The notes beneath the pieces are model-generated. The model saw only the letters and a program-made list of their open reading frames with translations, had not been told where the DNA came from and did no database searches. Positions 11,336 to 19,912 of a stretch of 20,000 nt of DNA are shown here, in pieces. Position 1 is the stretch's first letter, and each line of letters opens with the position of its first letter. The position numbers and the translations under genes are program-made. This DNA comes from Trachelipus rathkii (Eukaryota; Arthropoda; Malacostraca; Isopoda; Trachelipodidae). The stretch lies in the NCBI GenBank assembly GCA_015478945.1, contig JABUQX010142398.1, positions 40,001 to 60,000 of the forward strand, given 5' to 3'.

Positions 11336-11553
11336 TTTTAACTAAAGAAATACCCAAGGGTAAACCGCAAAGATGGCAGGAGTCGGGGTCTCTCGGCCTT
11401 CCGGGGAACGACGGGGTAGGACTATTTCCCCCCCTCCGGGGAGGGTCTCCGGAACCCCCGCTCTTTGGTATTTGGGTGTCGCGGGGTTCCTCCGCCCCTC
11501 CGGCTATGGAAAACGTCCACACCTCGTCCCCCGTCGGCTCAACCCCCTAATGT
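11336..11553. repeat. GC-rich cassette, long form, copy 3
   Basis: The cassette starts after a T-run with aactaaagaaatacccaagg, continues with aaaccgcaaagatgg, gagtcggggtctctcgg, cggggagggtctccggaac and tttggtatttgggtgtcg, and ends near gtcggctcaaccccc. It closely matches 19117-19316. Read on the minus strand it would end in TTTAGTTAAAAAAA, like the A-rich tail of a retroposed sequence. That reading is a possibility, not a proof. Overlapping open frames on both strands reflect its high GC content. Confidence 0.82.
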
Positions 11554-11586
11554 TTTTATTTTTTTTATTTTTGTTTGTTATGTATT

Positions 11587-11755
11587 AAGCTTTATATGCT
11601 GATTCCAAATATGTAATTGGTTTCTTCTGAAGTGTCATACTCTTCGAGAATATGTCATATTTGATCTTTTTTTTATTTGTAATAAGCTTCTCACCGATTC
11701 CAAATTTGTAATTGGTTTCTGTAAGTATCGTACTTTTCGAGATATTTCATTTTTG
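11587..11755. repeat. Tandem units with GATTCCAAATATGT core, in element A
   Basis: Unit 1 (about 11587-11660) and unit 2 (about 11683-11755) share the series aagctt, gattccaaat.tgtaattgg, ttct, then agt.tc.tactcttcgag and atatNtcat. The spacing is about 96 bp. Element A copy 2 has the same units at 19341-19590. Confidence 0.75.
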
Positions 11756-11924
11756 AAATTTTTCTTATATAAATGTGATTTTTAAAAAATTATTTAAAAT
11801 ATTTAGAACTTTTGAATCATGTCCGTCACCACATAAATTCATTATTAGTATCATATACTAGCAATATGTTAAAAAAAAAACAAAAAAAAAATCAAAACTG
11901 ACGGAGTCGTAAAATATAACAGGG

Positions 11925-11927
<3 letters not shown>

Positions 11928-11976
<49 letters not shown>
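11928..11976. repeat. (TA)n microsatellite
   Basis: About 48 bp of TA separating element A from element B. In the second locus the same gap is filled by a longer TA tract. Confidence 0.95.
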
Positions 11977-11978
<2 letters not shown>

Positions 11979-11979
11979 T

Positions 11980-12440
11980 AGTGAAATATAAAGAAAGTAC
12001 CCGCATGATATCTATTGGAAAACTAAGATAGGCACAAGAAAACTGATAACGTATATGGAATCAGCGTATAAAATTTGTATAGAAAATGAAAAAAAAATTT
12101 TTTTTTTTTATATCTCCAAACGATAGCTACAAGGAAACTAATAACATATTTAGAATCAGCGTATGAAATTTGTATTAAAAATAATGATTTTTTTTTTAAC
12201 TAAAAGAGAGCTACCCCAGGGTAAACCGCAAAGATGCAAAGAGTCGGGGTCTCTCAAACACTCCTGAAGAGGACGACAAGGCTTCGTCCCATCCCTGCTC
12301 GGAAGCCCCTAAAAAATTCATACGCTGATTCCAAATATGTTATTGTATAAAAAATTTTTTTCTTTTTTCCATGCAAATTTCATACGCAGATTCCCAATAT
12401 ATGTTATCAGTTTTCTTGACCTTTATCTTGGTTTTCAGAG
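11980..12440. mobile_element. Foldback element B, copy 1
   Basis: The left arm (12019-12084) and the reverse complement of 12365-12436 share AAAACTAAGATA/AAAACCAAGATA, CAAGAAAACTGATAAC, TATATGGAATCAGCGTAT/TATTGGGAATCTGCGTAT and AAATTTGTATAG/AAATTTGCATGG. A second inner pair of the same motif lies at about 12135-12175 (direct) and 12316-12345 (inverted). The middle holds a short GC-rich cassette (12190-12312). No ORF belongs to it. The motif is the same GATTCC..ATATGT core seen in element A, so A and B are related families. A partial second copy is at 19913-20000. Confidence 0.72.
12190..12312. repeat. GC-rich cassette, short form, copy 4
   Basis: After a T-run it reads aactaaaagagagctacccc, agggtaaaccgcaaagatg and agagtcggggtctctc. 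It then jumps to gaagaggacgac and ttcgtccc, and ends ccctgctcggaagcccc. Its first 60 bases match the long cassettes, and its second half matches the short form at 2305-2424. It sits at the centre of element B. Confidence 0.75.
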
Positions 12441-12480
12441 GGGACGATAATAAATGCGAGGCCACTTTCTTTAATTTAAA

Positions 12481-12481
<1 letters not shown>

Positions 12482-12518
<37 letters not shown>

Positions 12519-12538
12519 ATAACCTAATATATATAACA

Positions 12539-12576
<38 letters not shown>

Positions 12577-12602
12577 TATATATATATATATATATATATA
12601 TG
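12482..12602. repeat. TA microsatellite, interrupted
   Basis: Three TA runs separated by ataataacctaatatataacactg and gcta. Confidence 0.93.
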
Positions 12603-12703
12603 GATTTAGAAATTCAGTTTAAAACCACAAATATCAACGCGTTTAGATCACTTGTACGACAGAGTTGTTTCGAACAAACGTAAAAACTCACAATAGACTG
12701 ACT

Positions 12704-12709
<6 letters not shown>
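12603..12709. other. Short non-coding island
   Basis: About 107 bp of mixed composition between TA tracts. It is part of longer Tyr/Ile-type open frames that I reject. No copy elsewhere in the window. Confidence 0.5.
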
Positions 12710-12752
<43 letters not shown>

Positions 12753-12765
12753 ATCTGTATAACCT

Positions 12766-12802
<37 letters not shown>

Positions 12803-12835
12803 ATGTATATATATCTTCACTTATATATATATATG

Positions 12836-12875
<40 letters not shown>

Positions 12876-12902
12876 CCTGCTGTATTCTTTTATATATATA
12901 TA
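12710..12902. repeat. TA microsatellite, interrupted
   Basis: TA runs separated by ctatctgtataacc, cttcactt, gcta and aacctgctgtattc. Confidence 0.92.
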
Positions 12903-12911
12903 CTAATATTT

Positions 12912-13151
12912 TTTGGGTTGGGTTAGGTTGGGTTAGGTTTGGGTTAAGGTTGGGTTGGGTTGGAGTTGGGTTGGGCTGAGATTGGGTTGGGTTGGGTTAA
13001 GTTAAGTTAGGTTGAGATTTAGAAGTTAGGTTAGGTTGGGTTGGGGTTATGTTAGGTTGGGTTAGGTTAGGTTAGGTATGTTAGGATAAGTTAAAGTTGG
13101 GTTAGGTAGGTTAGGTTAGGTTTGGGTTAGGTTAGGTTGGGTTAGATTAAG
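12912..13151. repeat. Degenerate GGTTA/GGTTGGG array (telomere-like minisatellite)
   Basis: About 240 bp built from gggttaggtt, gggttgggtt, taggttagg and aagttaagtta words, with the G-rich strand on plus throughout. TTAGG is the usual arthropod telomere unit. Here perfect TTAGG units occur in short runs among TTGGG and TTAAG variants, so it is an internal, degraded array and not a chromosome end. The regular GGG and GG runs could form G-quadruplexes. TA tracts flank it on both sides. Confidence 0.85.
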
Positions 13152-13159
13152 GCCAACTA

Positions 13160-13200
13160 ATATATATACACTATATATATATATATATATATACACTGCG

Positions 13201-13231
<31 letters not shown>

Positions 13232-13270
13232 CTTATATATATATATATATATATCTTATATATATATATT
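13160..13270. repeat. TA microsatellite, interrupted
   Basis: TA runs separated by cactgcgcctt, actt and ctt. Confidence 0.92.
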
Positions 13271-13596
13271 TTGCCAAATACATAAAATATATACATAAAT
13301 ATGAAAAATATTTCATTTATAACATCGTATTTTAAAATAAAGACGACATAACTCAACGCTCGCAGGGTGGCACTGATTTATCATAGTAGCGCAAAATAAG
13401 AATCCCGTGCATTACACCTGCCAGACGTACGTTTTCCAATAAACTTAAATTAATTATTTAATAATTAAATCAAATTTTTATAAATTGAAAATAAGTTTTT
13501 CTAATTCAATAAATAAAAATGTATATTTCTGTTTAAATAGTATTGCAATACTAAAACTTTTTTTTCCTCATATATTGGTTACCAGCTGGATTTTCC

Positions 13597-13598
<2 letters not shown>
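13271..13598. other. Non-coding sequence, nothing recognised
   Basis: AT-rich with one more balanced patch at 13350-13440. No ORF product, RT word or copy elsewhere in this window. Confidence 0.5.
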
Positions 13599-13670
<72 letters not shown>

Positions 13671-13841
13671 CTACCACCTTCTAACTAACATATATATATA
13701 TATATATAACATAATATATATATATATATATATATATATAACATATATATATATATATATATATTTACTATATAACTTTGCTATAACTAACATATATATA
13801 TATATATATATGCTCTGCTGCTGTATAACTATATATATATA
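13599..13841. repeat. TA microsatellites, interrupted
   Basis: A pure TA run at about 13600-13667, then shorter runs broken by acctaccaccttctaactaa, tttacta and gctctgctgctg. It ends at the left terminus of the hAT-like element. Confidence 0.93.
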
Positions 13842-14019
13842 CAGAGGTGGGCATCGTTGCTTAAAAAGTAGTTCCGTTATCGTTACTCCGTTACTCGGGA
13901 AAAAGTAGTTGCGTTATCGTTATTCCGTTTCTTTGAAAGGAAAAGTAACGAAGTGCCGTTACTCGGTTACTTTTAGCTAGCTTTTCAATGACATTAATTA
14001 CGGTATCTTGGGCAATTTA

Positions 14020-15480
14020 TTGGTTTGTGTATATTAAATTTTCACCATTATTCATTAATATTAAAAAACATACCCTCATGTAAGACCTTAGCTCACTCAA
14101 GACTTAGTCCATTTGCATCCACCAACGATTTGATTGCACATCACCTTCCTGCCCATTCACAACTTTCCTACTACGCTCTGTATCATCAGTTCCCTTTTCA
14201 TCCAACATGTATATAAATATTTAAACCCAGAAACTTTGTTCCAGCTGCTCACCATCTAACTTATAACTTCACACCTAGGACTGTCTCACTCACAACCATA
14301 ACCTTACTTTTATCTGCTTACCTTCAAACATCTCCTTTTACACACCCTGCCAAATCTCTCTACCAATCTACTCAAACTCTTCAGATTCGCCCCTAAGGCG
14401 AAATCATCCACGCGCGCATATAATAGGTAGGGCATGCTTCCACTCTCTTCCATTCGCCATCATTCTAACCGAGATTGTGGAGTCCGAGTCGGAGTCGCGG
14501 AGTCGGAGTCGGTATTTTGAAGAGAGTGGAGTCAATCAGGTCGGTGTCGGAGTCGGAGTTGGCAATTTTGAAGAGGGTGGAATCGGAGTCGGAAAAATTT
14601 GAAACGACTCCACAACTGATTCTAACGATCCCTTGCCATTCCACCTCAATTCTTTCATAATAACCCCATCCATATACAAATTGAACCAAGGAGACATAAC
14701 ATCCTGCACTCTCCTTTATTAATATTAAAACAATCTTTCAACTCCATAAATTCTTACACACGTATTATCGTCATATATACTTTTGATTCCATTCAGAAGC
14801 TTACCATAACACCATATCAATAACACCTGGAGCTTCTTTATTAATCATTTCATATGCTTGCAAATACAAAAAAACTAAATGCAATTTATTCTTCTCCCTT
14901 CTCCCTCATTTTTCAATCATTTTTTTCAATGTAAAGATTTGATTCACACATCCTCTTCCACTTCACAAAGCCACCATGTTCTTCACCAATCAGTCCTTCG
15001 GTCACTCGACGCATTCTTTCGACCAAAATATAAGTATATATCTTCCCTACCACACTTAATAAACTAATTTCCCTATAATTCCTACAGATTACCCTTATCT
15101 CATTTACCCTTATATGGGTACTATTACTACTCTCCTCAAATCCCTCGGAACTATACTCTACATAAACATTTTGTTACACAACTTCCAAATCAATCAATCA
15201 CCATCTGCCTCCGTTTGCATTTCATCTGTAATTTCATCTATACCTGAAGATTTACCAATCTTCAACTTTCTCCTCTACACACACATTACTTTCTCCTTAC
15301 TAATGACCTCCATGCCCAAAATACTAATTCTTTAGCCTGCCAATAAAACCACATATTCACTATATCACTTTACATTACTGCCAATATTTATACAGATTTT
15401 CGAGTGTTTCCCCCACACTCTATTCACATTCATCTCATCAGTTACAGAAAGCACCATCCCTATTTATTATTCTATGCAAA
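14020..15480 (-). mobile_element. RTE-like LINE, RT-containing remnant
   Basis: Minus-strand words fall in RT order. GKSSGIDEITDEM-like and ILEVV.QNVYVEYSSEGFEE-like stretches lie near 15250-15120, then RNYREISLLSVVGKIYT (about 15085-15034) and VTEGLIGEEHGGF (about 15005-14965). MSPWFNLYMDGVI is at 14659-14697, ANGREWK at about 14460-14440, and ESEEFE near 14380. KLDGEQLEQ is at about 14262-14236, and TDDTERSRKVVNG at about 14205-14167. These are the RT and post-RT words of decapod-type RTE elements. The YADD/FADD box is not intact: the place just downstream of ANGREWK reads as a scrambled, shifted version. Many stops and shifts; a pseudogene. A 149-bp MITE interrupts it at 14470-14618. Its far end overlaps the plus-strand RTE copy at 7963-8100. 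Confidence 0.85.
14462..14626. mobile_element. hAT-like MITE rich in GAGTCGG, with 8-bp target-site duplication
   Basis: ATTCTAAC occurs at 14462-14469 and again at 14619-14626, bracketing 149 bp. The two ends of that insert are inverted: the left reads CGAGATTGTGGAGTC and the reverse complement of the right reads CAGTTGTGGAGTC, with TTGTGGAGTC perfect. An 8-bp duplication and a CAG-type end fit hAT. The interior is a minisatellite of GGAGTCGGAGTC words in two blocks separated by tattttgaagagagtgg and caattttgaagagggtgg. It splits the RTE-like coding trace between RT motif MSPWFNLYMDGVI and the ANGREWK word, which resume on either side, showing it inserted into the RTE copy. Confidence 0.82.
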
Positions 15481-15499
15481 TTCCCCTCACACATATTCT

Positions 15500-15502
<3 letters not shown>

Positions 15503-15546
<44 letters not shown>

Positions 15547-15626
15547 TTCATATATATATATCTATATCTTATATATCTATATATATATCTATATATACAT
15601 ATACCATATATATCTATATATATAAT
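15503..15626. repeat. TA microsatellite, interrupted
   Basis: A 40-bp TA run followed by short runs separated by cttt, cttat, ctat and caatatacc-like words. It is inside the hAT-like element. Confidence 0.9.
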
Positions 15627-15841
15627 AAAGGATTTTTTGGCTTGATCGAGGGGTGGTCAATTATTATCAACATTCAAAGAAAGAATAGAGACATACTTAA
15701 CGGACCAAAATGTAACAGGAGAAAAAATAACGGAACTTACATTGGGCGTTACATGAAATAACGGTCGTTACTCCCGTTACTGAGAGAAAAAGTAGTTCAA
15801 ATTAGTAACACCGGAGTAACAGAACAGATCGTGCCCACCTA

Positions 15842-16470
<629 letters not shown>

Positions 16471-16990
16471 CAGGGTTGGGGATTTTCTGAGAAAAAAATC
16501 AATTTTGGATTTTTTGAGAATCGTGACGTCACGCGAAATATAATTTGTAAACAAACTTTTTTTTTTAAGTTCGATTAAGTATTATTTTTAACCCTAGGCC
16601 CTATATCTGAGTTCAAAATCTTAAAATCGGGCTTATAGTCTATGACACAATGAAACAGCAACACTAAAGAGTGTTATTTGTAATAATGATAATATATTAC
16701 ATCAGAAATAAAAGAAACATTTTTGAAACATGATCTTTTGTTGACATTTTTATAGTGTAGAAATTTGAAACAGAGTAGCCTTGCTATGATATTATTATTC
16801 TAATTTTTTATTTCTATTGAAATTAAATCACATAAATATCAAAAAAAAATAAAAAATATATATAAAAAAGCAAAAAAAAAAAAAAAAAAATTTAGTGCTA
16901 TTCTTACAATTTTGTCAAAAAGAACTTTCGATATTGTATTTGAAAAAAAATGTATTGTCTCACCATTTTAATACGATGATTTGGATATAC
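16471..16990. other. AT-rich sequence starting with a hAT-like CAGGGTTGGG end
   Basis: The break in repeat D similarity coincides with CAGGGTTGGGGATTTTCTGA, which looks like the CAGNG-type end of a hAT element. It is followed by a gattttttgagaatcg stretch. I could not find a matching inverted end in the window. The rest is A/T-rich with A-runs at 16840-16890 and no recognisable gene. Confidence 0.35.
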
Positions 16991-17008
16991 TTACCACTAA
17001 TATACATA

Positions 17009-17053
17009 AATATATATATATATATACTCCATATAAAAACAAAAAAAATATAC

Positions 17054-17148
<95 letters not shown>

Positions 17149-17174
17149 AACAACTATATATATATATATATTAA
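17009..17174. repeat. (TA)n microsatellites
   Basis: A pure run of about 90 bp at about 17057-17146, with shorter runs before and after. Confidence 0.95.
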
Positions 17175-17497
17175 TAATATTTGCTTCTACCAAGGTCTAA
17201 TTTATATTTCGTCTTTCTTTGTCCATTGGTGATGGTTCTTGTAACTTTTCATTTTGTTTTTTAAATTGTCTTATTTTCTTTAAGCCTTATATAATCTTAT
17301 ATTTTAATCTTATCTAATAACTAAGAATTATATCTCTACCCAAGTTAATTAATATTATGGGCAAACGAAAAAACTACTTATCTTCCCTTTTCTTCTTAAC
17401 CAACCAGTGTGGATATTACATAATATTATCTGATATCAGGCAAACTGCAATATTCAACAGTTGTAAATAAAAACATCTTGTATCTACACACTTAAAA

Positions 17498-17500
<3 letters not shown>
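17175..17500. repeat. Dispersed repeat C, copy 2
   Basis: Nearly identical to 10510-10837, with the same right end (acacactt, A-run, then TA). It is flanked by TA repeats on both sides. See copy 1 for the differences. Confidence 0.9.
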
Positions 17501-17573
<73 letters not shown>

Positions 17574-17632
17574 CCATATATATATATATATATATACCAT
17601 ATACTATATATATACTATATATATATATATTT
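17501..17632. repeat. (TA)n microsatellites
   Basis: A 69-bp TA run, then short runs separated by gtgacc, ccatac and ctat. Confidence 0.95.
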
Positions 17633-17885
17633 ACCAACCTACTTTCTTTCAAACAATAATAATTTTAGTTTTAGGTATTAAGAAAAGTTTAGTTCATTCT
17701 AGCCCAGATGATTAGCAATTCCCAAATATTGTACAATGTTTAACATTTGTGTGTGGGAGGTATTGTGCATTTTTGTTTAACAAATTTAATTTGATGTCTT
17801 GAAAGAGGTAGACATCGGATATGGGTAATAAATCAGAAGTCGGGATGCATACAAGAATGCAGAACTAATTGCGACAGTAAACTCT
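17633..17885. other. Non-coding sequence, nothing recognised
   Basis: Mixed-composition sequence without an ORF or a copy elsewhere in this window. Confidence 0.5.
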
Positions 17886-17969
17886 TATATATATATATAT
17901 ATATCATATATATAATAACCTTATGTATATATATATATATAATATGTAATAAATAATAACTACTACTAT

Positions 17970-18026
<57 letters not shown>

Positions 18027-18121
18027 TATGTATATATATATATATATATATATACTTACTCTCTATCTTTACCTATATATATATATATATAACTATATCT
18101 TCTTTAATTTATATATATATG

Positions 18122-18178
<57 letters not shown>

Positions 18179-18180
18179 AA
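17886..18180. repeat. TA microsatellites, interrupted
   Basis: TA runs separated by ataataacc, aataaataataactactac, cttactctctatctttacc and ctatcttctttaatt. The longest pure runs are about 50 bp. Confidence 0.92.
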
Positions 18181-18600
18181 TTAACGAACCGGTGGGTAGG
18201 CGACTTTTTTTTCTAATAACGGATTCCCTCTCAGTTATGGGTTCGTATCCTCGTTCGGCTACATGAATGGACACAAAAAATTGTCGTCAGTGGGAGATTT
18301 TCTGTAATATTTACTTATCAGTTTATGGCATAGTGTATTACACTAATCTCGATACACACACATCACTACACCAACACACAACAGAACAATCTATTCACAT
18401 GAAATCACTCTTCTCTCATGCTTCTCGCATTATAAAAGCAGCATATTGGGGGTGCGAACCCACGCCCCGCAGTAGGAAGAAACACACTGACAAACTTGCT
18501 ATCGAAGGCTTCAATATCTTGCACTTAAATAATATATACCACTTGTCAGAAACCATACAAATACTTTCCTGACCAATTTCCGCTCTTGGGATTGAGGCTA
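18181..18600 (+). repeat. tRNA-like SINE candidate
   Basis: The word ccggtgggtaggcgac (18189-18204) resembles the D-arm and A-box part of a tRNA with a long variable arm (GGC..GTGG..GGCGA). TGGGTTCGTATCC (18238-18250) fits the B-box, GGTTCGANNCC, with one change. Between them are a T-run and a ccctctcagttatggg stretch. After the tRNA-like part comes about 340 bp of unrelated sequence, as in a SINE body. Near 18454-18466, gtgcgaacccacg is another B-box-like word, on the minus strand. An ORF at 18267-18572 has no known domain. Anticodon and acceptor stems do not pair well, so it is not a tRNA gene. No second copy in this window. Confidence 0.4.
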
Positions 18601-18611
18601 CTTGGTAGGAA

Positions 18612-18648
18612 AATATATATATATATATATATATATAACAACATACAT

Positions 18649-18723
<75 letters not shown>

Positions 18724-18957
18724 TCTGCATATATAACTATACTACTTACTATATAATGTATGATATACCATATATAATATATATATATATACTCTTTTTA
18801 TATATATATATATATATTCTTTATAATATATATATATATCCACATATATATATATATAACCTTAACCTTAGCAACATAACCTTATATATATATATATATG
18901 CTATACTCTATATGCTCTTTGCTGCTATATATACTAACTCTTTCTTTCTTATATATA
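18612..18957. repeat. TA microsatellites, interrupted
   Basis: A pure run at about 18652-18722, then many short runs with tactctgc, cttact, ctcttttta, ctttataa and aaccttaaccttagcaacataacc between them. Confidence 0.92.
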
Positions 18958-19116
18958 TATATGACCTTTTCTTTTTACGACTCCCGTCAGTTTTGAAATT
19001 TTTGTTTTTTAAATATTTTTCTAGTATATGATCTAACAATCAATTTAAGTGGTAACGGATATGATTCAATATATAGGACCTTTTACGTTTACGACTCCGT
19101 CAGTTACTAAATTTTT

Positions 19117-19316
19117 TTAACTAAAGAGTGCCCAAGGGTAAACCACGCAAAAATGGCAGAGTCGGGGTCTCAGCACCGGGGGAACGACAGGGTAGGATTT
19201 TCCCCCCCCTCGGGGAGGGTCTCCGGAACCCCGCTCTTTTTGGTATTTGGGTGTCGTGGGGTTCCTCCGCGCCCCTCCACTACGGGGTATGGAAATCGTC
19301 CTCCTCCAGGCCACTG
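19117..19316. repeat. GC-rich cassette, long form, copy 5
   Basis: Matches 11336-11553 through its whole length with small indels. Shared words are ctaaaga, gcccaagggtaaacc, gagtcggggtctc, cggggagggtctccggaac, tatttgggtgtcg and gttcctccgc. The last 25 bases (cctccaggccactg) diverge from the gtcggctcaacc end of copy 3. Confidence 0.82.
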
Positions 19317-19340
19317 TATTTATTTTTTTACATATTTGTA

Positions 19341-19420
19341 ATAATCTTTATACGCTGATTCCAAATATGTCAATTGTCTTTTCTTGCAAAGTGTCGTACT
19401 TTTCCAGACAATTCATTCAA

Positions 19421-19452
<32 letters not shown>

Positions 19453-19590
19453 GTCTTTTTAGCCAATATCGCACTTTTCGAGATATTTCATTTATGAAAA
19501 ATATTTGTTTTTTTACTAAGCTTTATACGCTGATTCAAATATGTAATTGGTTTTGCTCTGTAAGTGTCGTACTTATCGAGATATTTCAAT
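19341..19590. repeat. Tandem units with GATTCCAAATATGT core, in element A copy 2
   Basis: Unit 1 (about 19345-19420) and unit 3 (about 19516-19590) carry tttatacgctgatt, caaatatgt.aattg and gtgtcgtactt. A partial unit at 19461-19495 keeps only atcgcacttttcgagatatttca. A T-run of more than 25 bases lies between units 1 and 2. Confidence 0.75.
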
Positions 19591-19761
19591 TTTAAAACAA
19601 TATTTAACATAAATGTGATTTTTAAAAATTATTTATATTTTAGAACTTTTGAATCATGTCCGTTACCACCAAATTTAATGTTGGTATCATGTAGTAGCAA
19701 TATATTAAAAAAAAAAAAAAAAAGATCAAAAAACATTCAGATCGTAATCTCCAAAAAGAGG

Positions 19762-19912
<151 letters not shown>

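Larger units (their letters stand above)
11165..11930. mobile_element. Foldback element A, copy 1
   Basis: The left arm (11165-11284) and the reverse complement of the right arm (11810-11930) match along about 120 bp. The shared words are TATAGG.CCTGTTAT, TTTTACGACTCCGTCAGTTT, CTAGTATATGAT and GGTGACGGACATGATTCAAAA. The terminal motif recurs at 11289-11321 (TATATAGGACCTGTTAT, then CTCCGTCAGTTTT), so the left side has two nested termini. Inside lie the GC-rich cassette (11336-11553) and two units of a tandem motif (11587-11755). No transposase ORF exists. Long inverted arms and no coding capacity suggest a foldback or MITE-type element. TA repeats on both sides hide any target-site duplication. 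A second, diverged copy with the same layout is at 18958-19768. Confidence 0.8.
13842..15840. mobile_element. hAT-like DNA transposon remnant carrying nested insertions
   Basis: The left end begins CAGAGGTGGGCA and continues with AAAAAGTAGTT, CCGTTATCGTTACTCCGTTA and further GTTAC/GTAACG words to about 13975. The right end, read backwards, begins AGGTGGGCA, then GTTACTCCGG, AACTACTTTTT, AGTAACGGGAGTAACG and more GTAAC words to about 15700. CAGAGGTGGG followed by GTTAC-rich sequence is a known style of hAT terminal inverted repeat. Flanking TA repeats hide any 8-bp target duplication. No hAT transposase ORF is visible; the interior is taken up by an RTE remnant (14020-15480) and a TA tract. 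That suggests a non-autonomous or gutted hAT element that later received insertions. An alternative is two separate hAT ends brought together by chance. Confidence 0.7.

Noticed and set aside
12912..13151. A true chromosome end
   Set aside because: The array is degenerate and is followed by several kb of other sequence on both sides.
18181..18262. A functional tRNA gene
   Set aside because: The acceptor and anticodon stems do not pair and a T-run lies between the box-like words.
18267..18572. 101-codon plus-strand frame
   Set aside because: It starts inside the tRNA-like SINE candidate and shows no domain.
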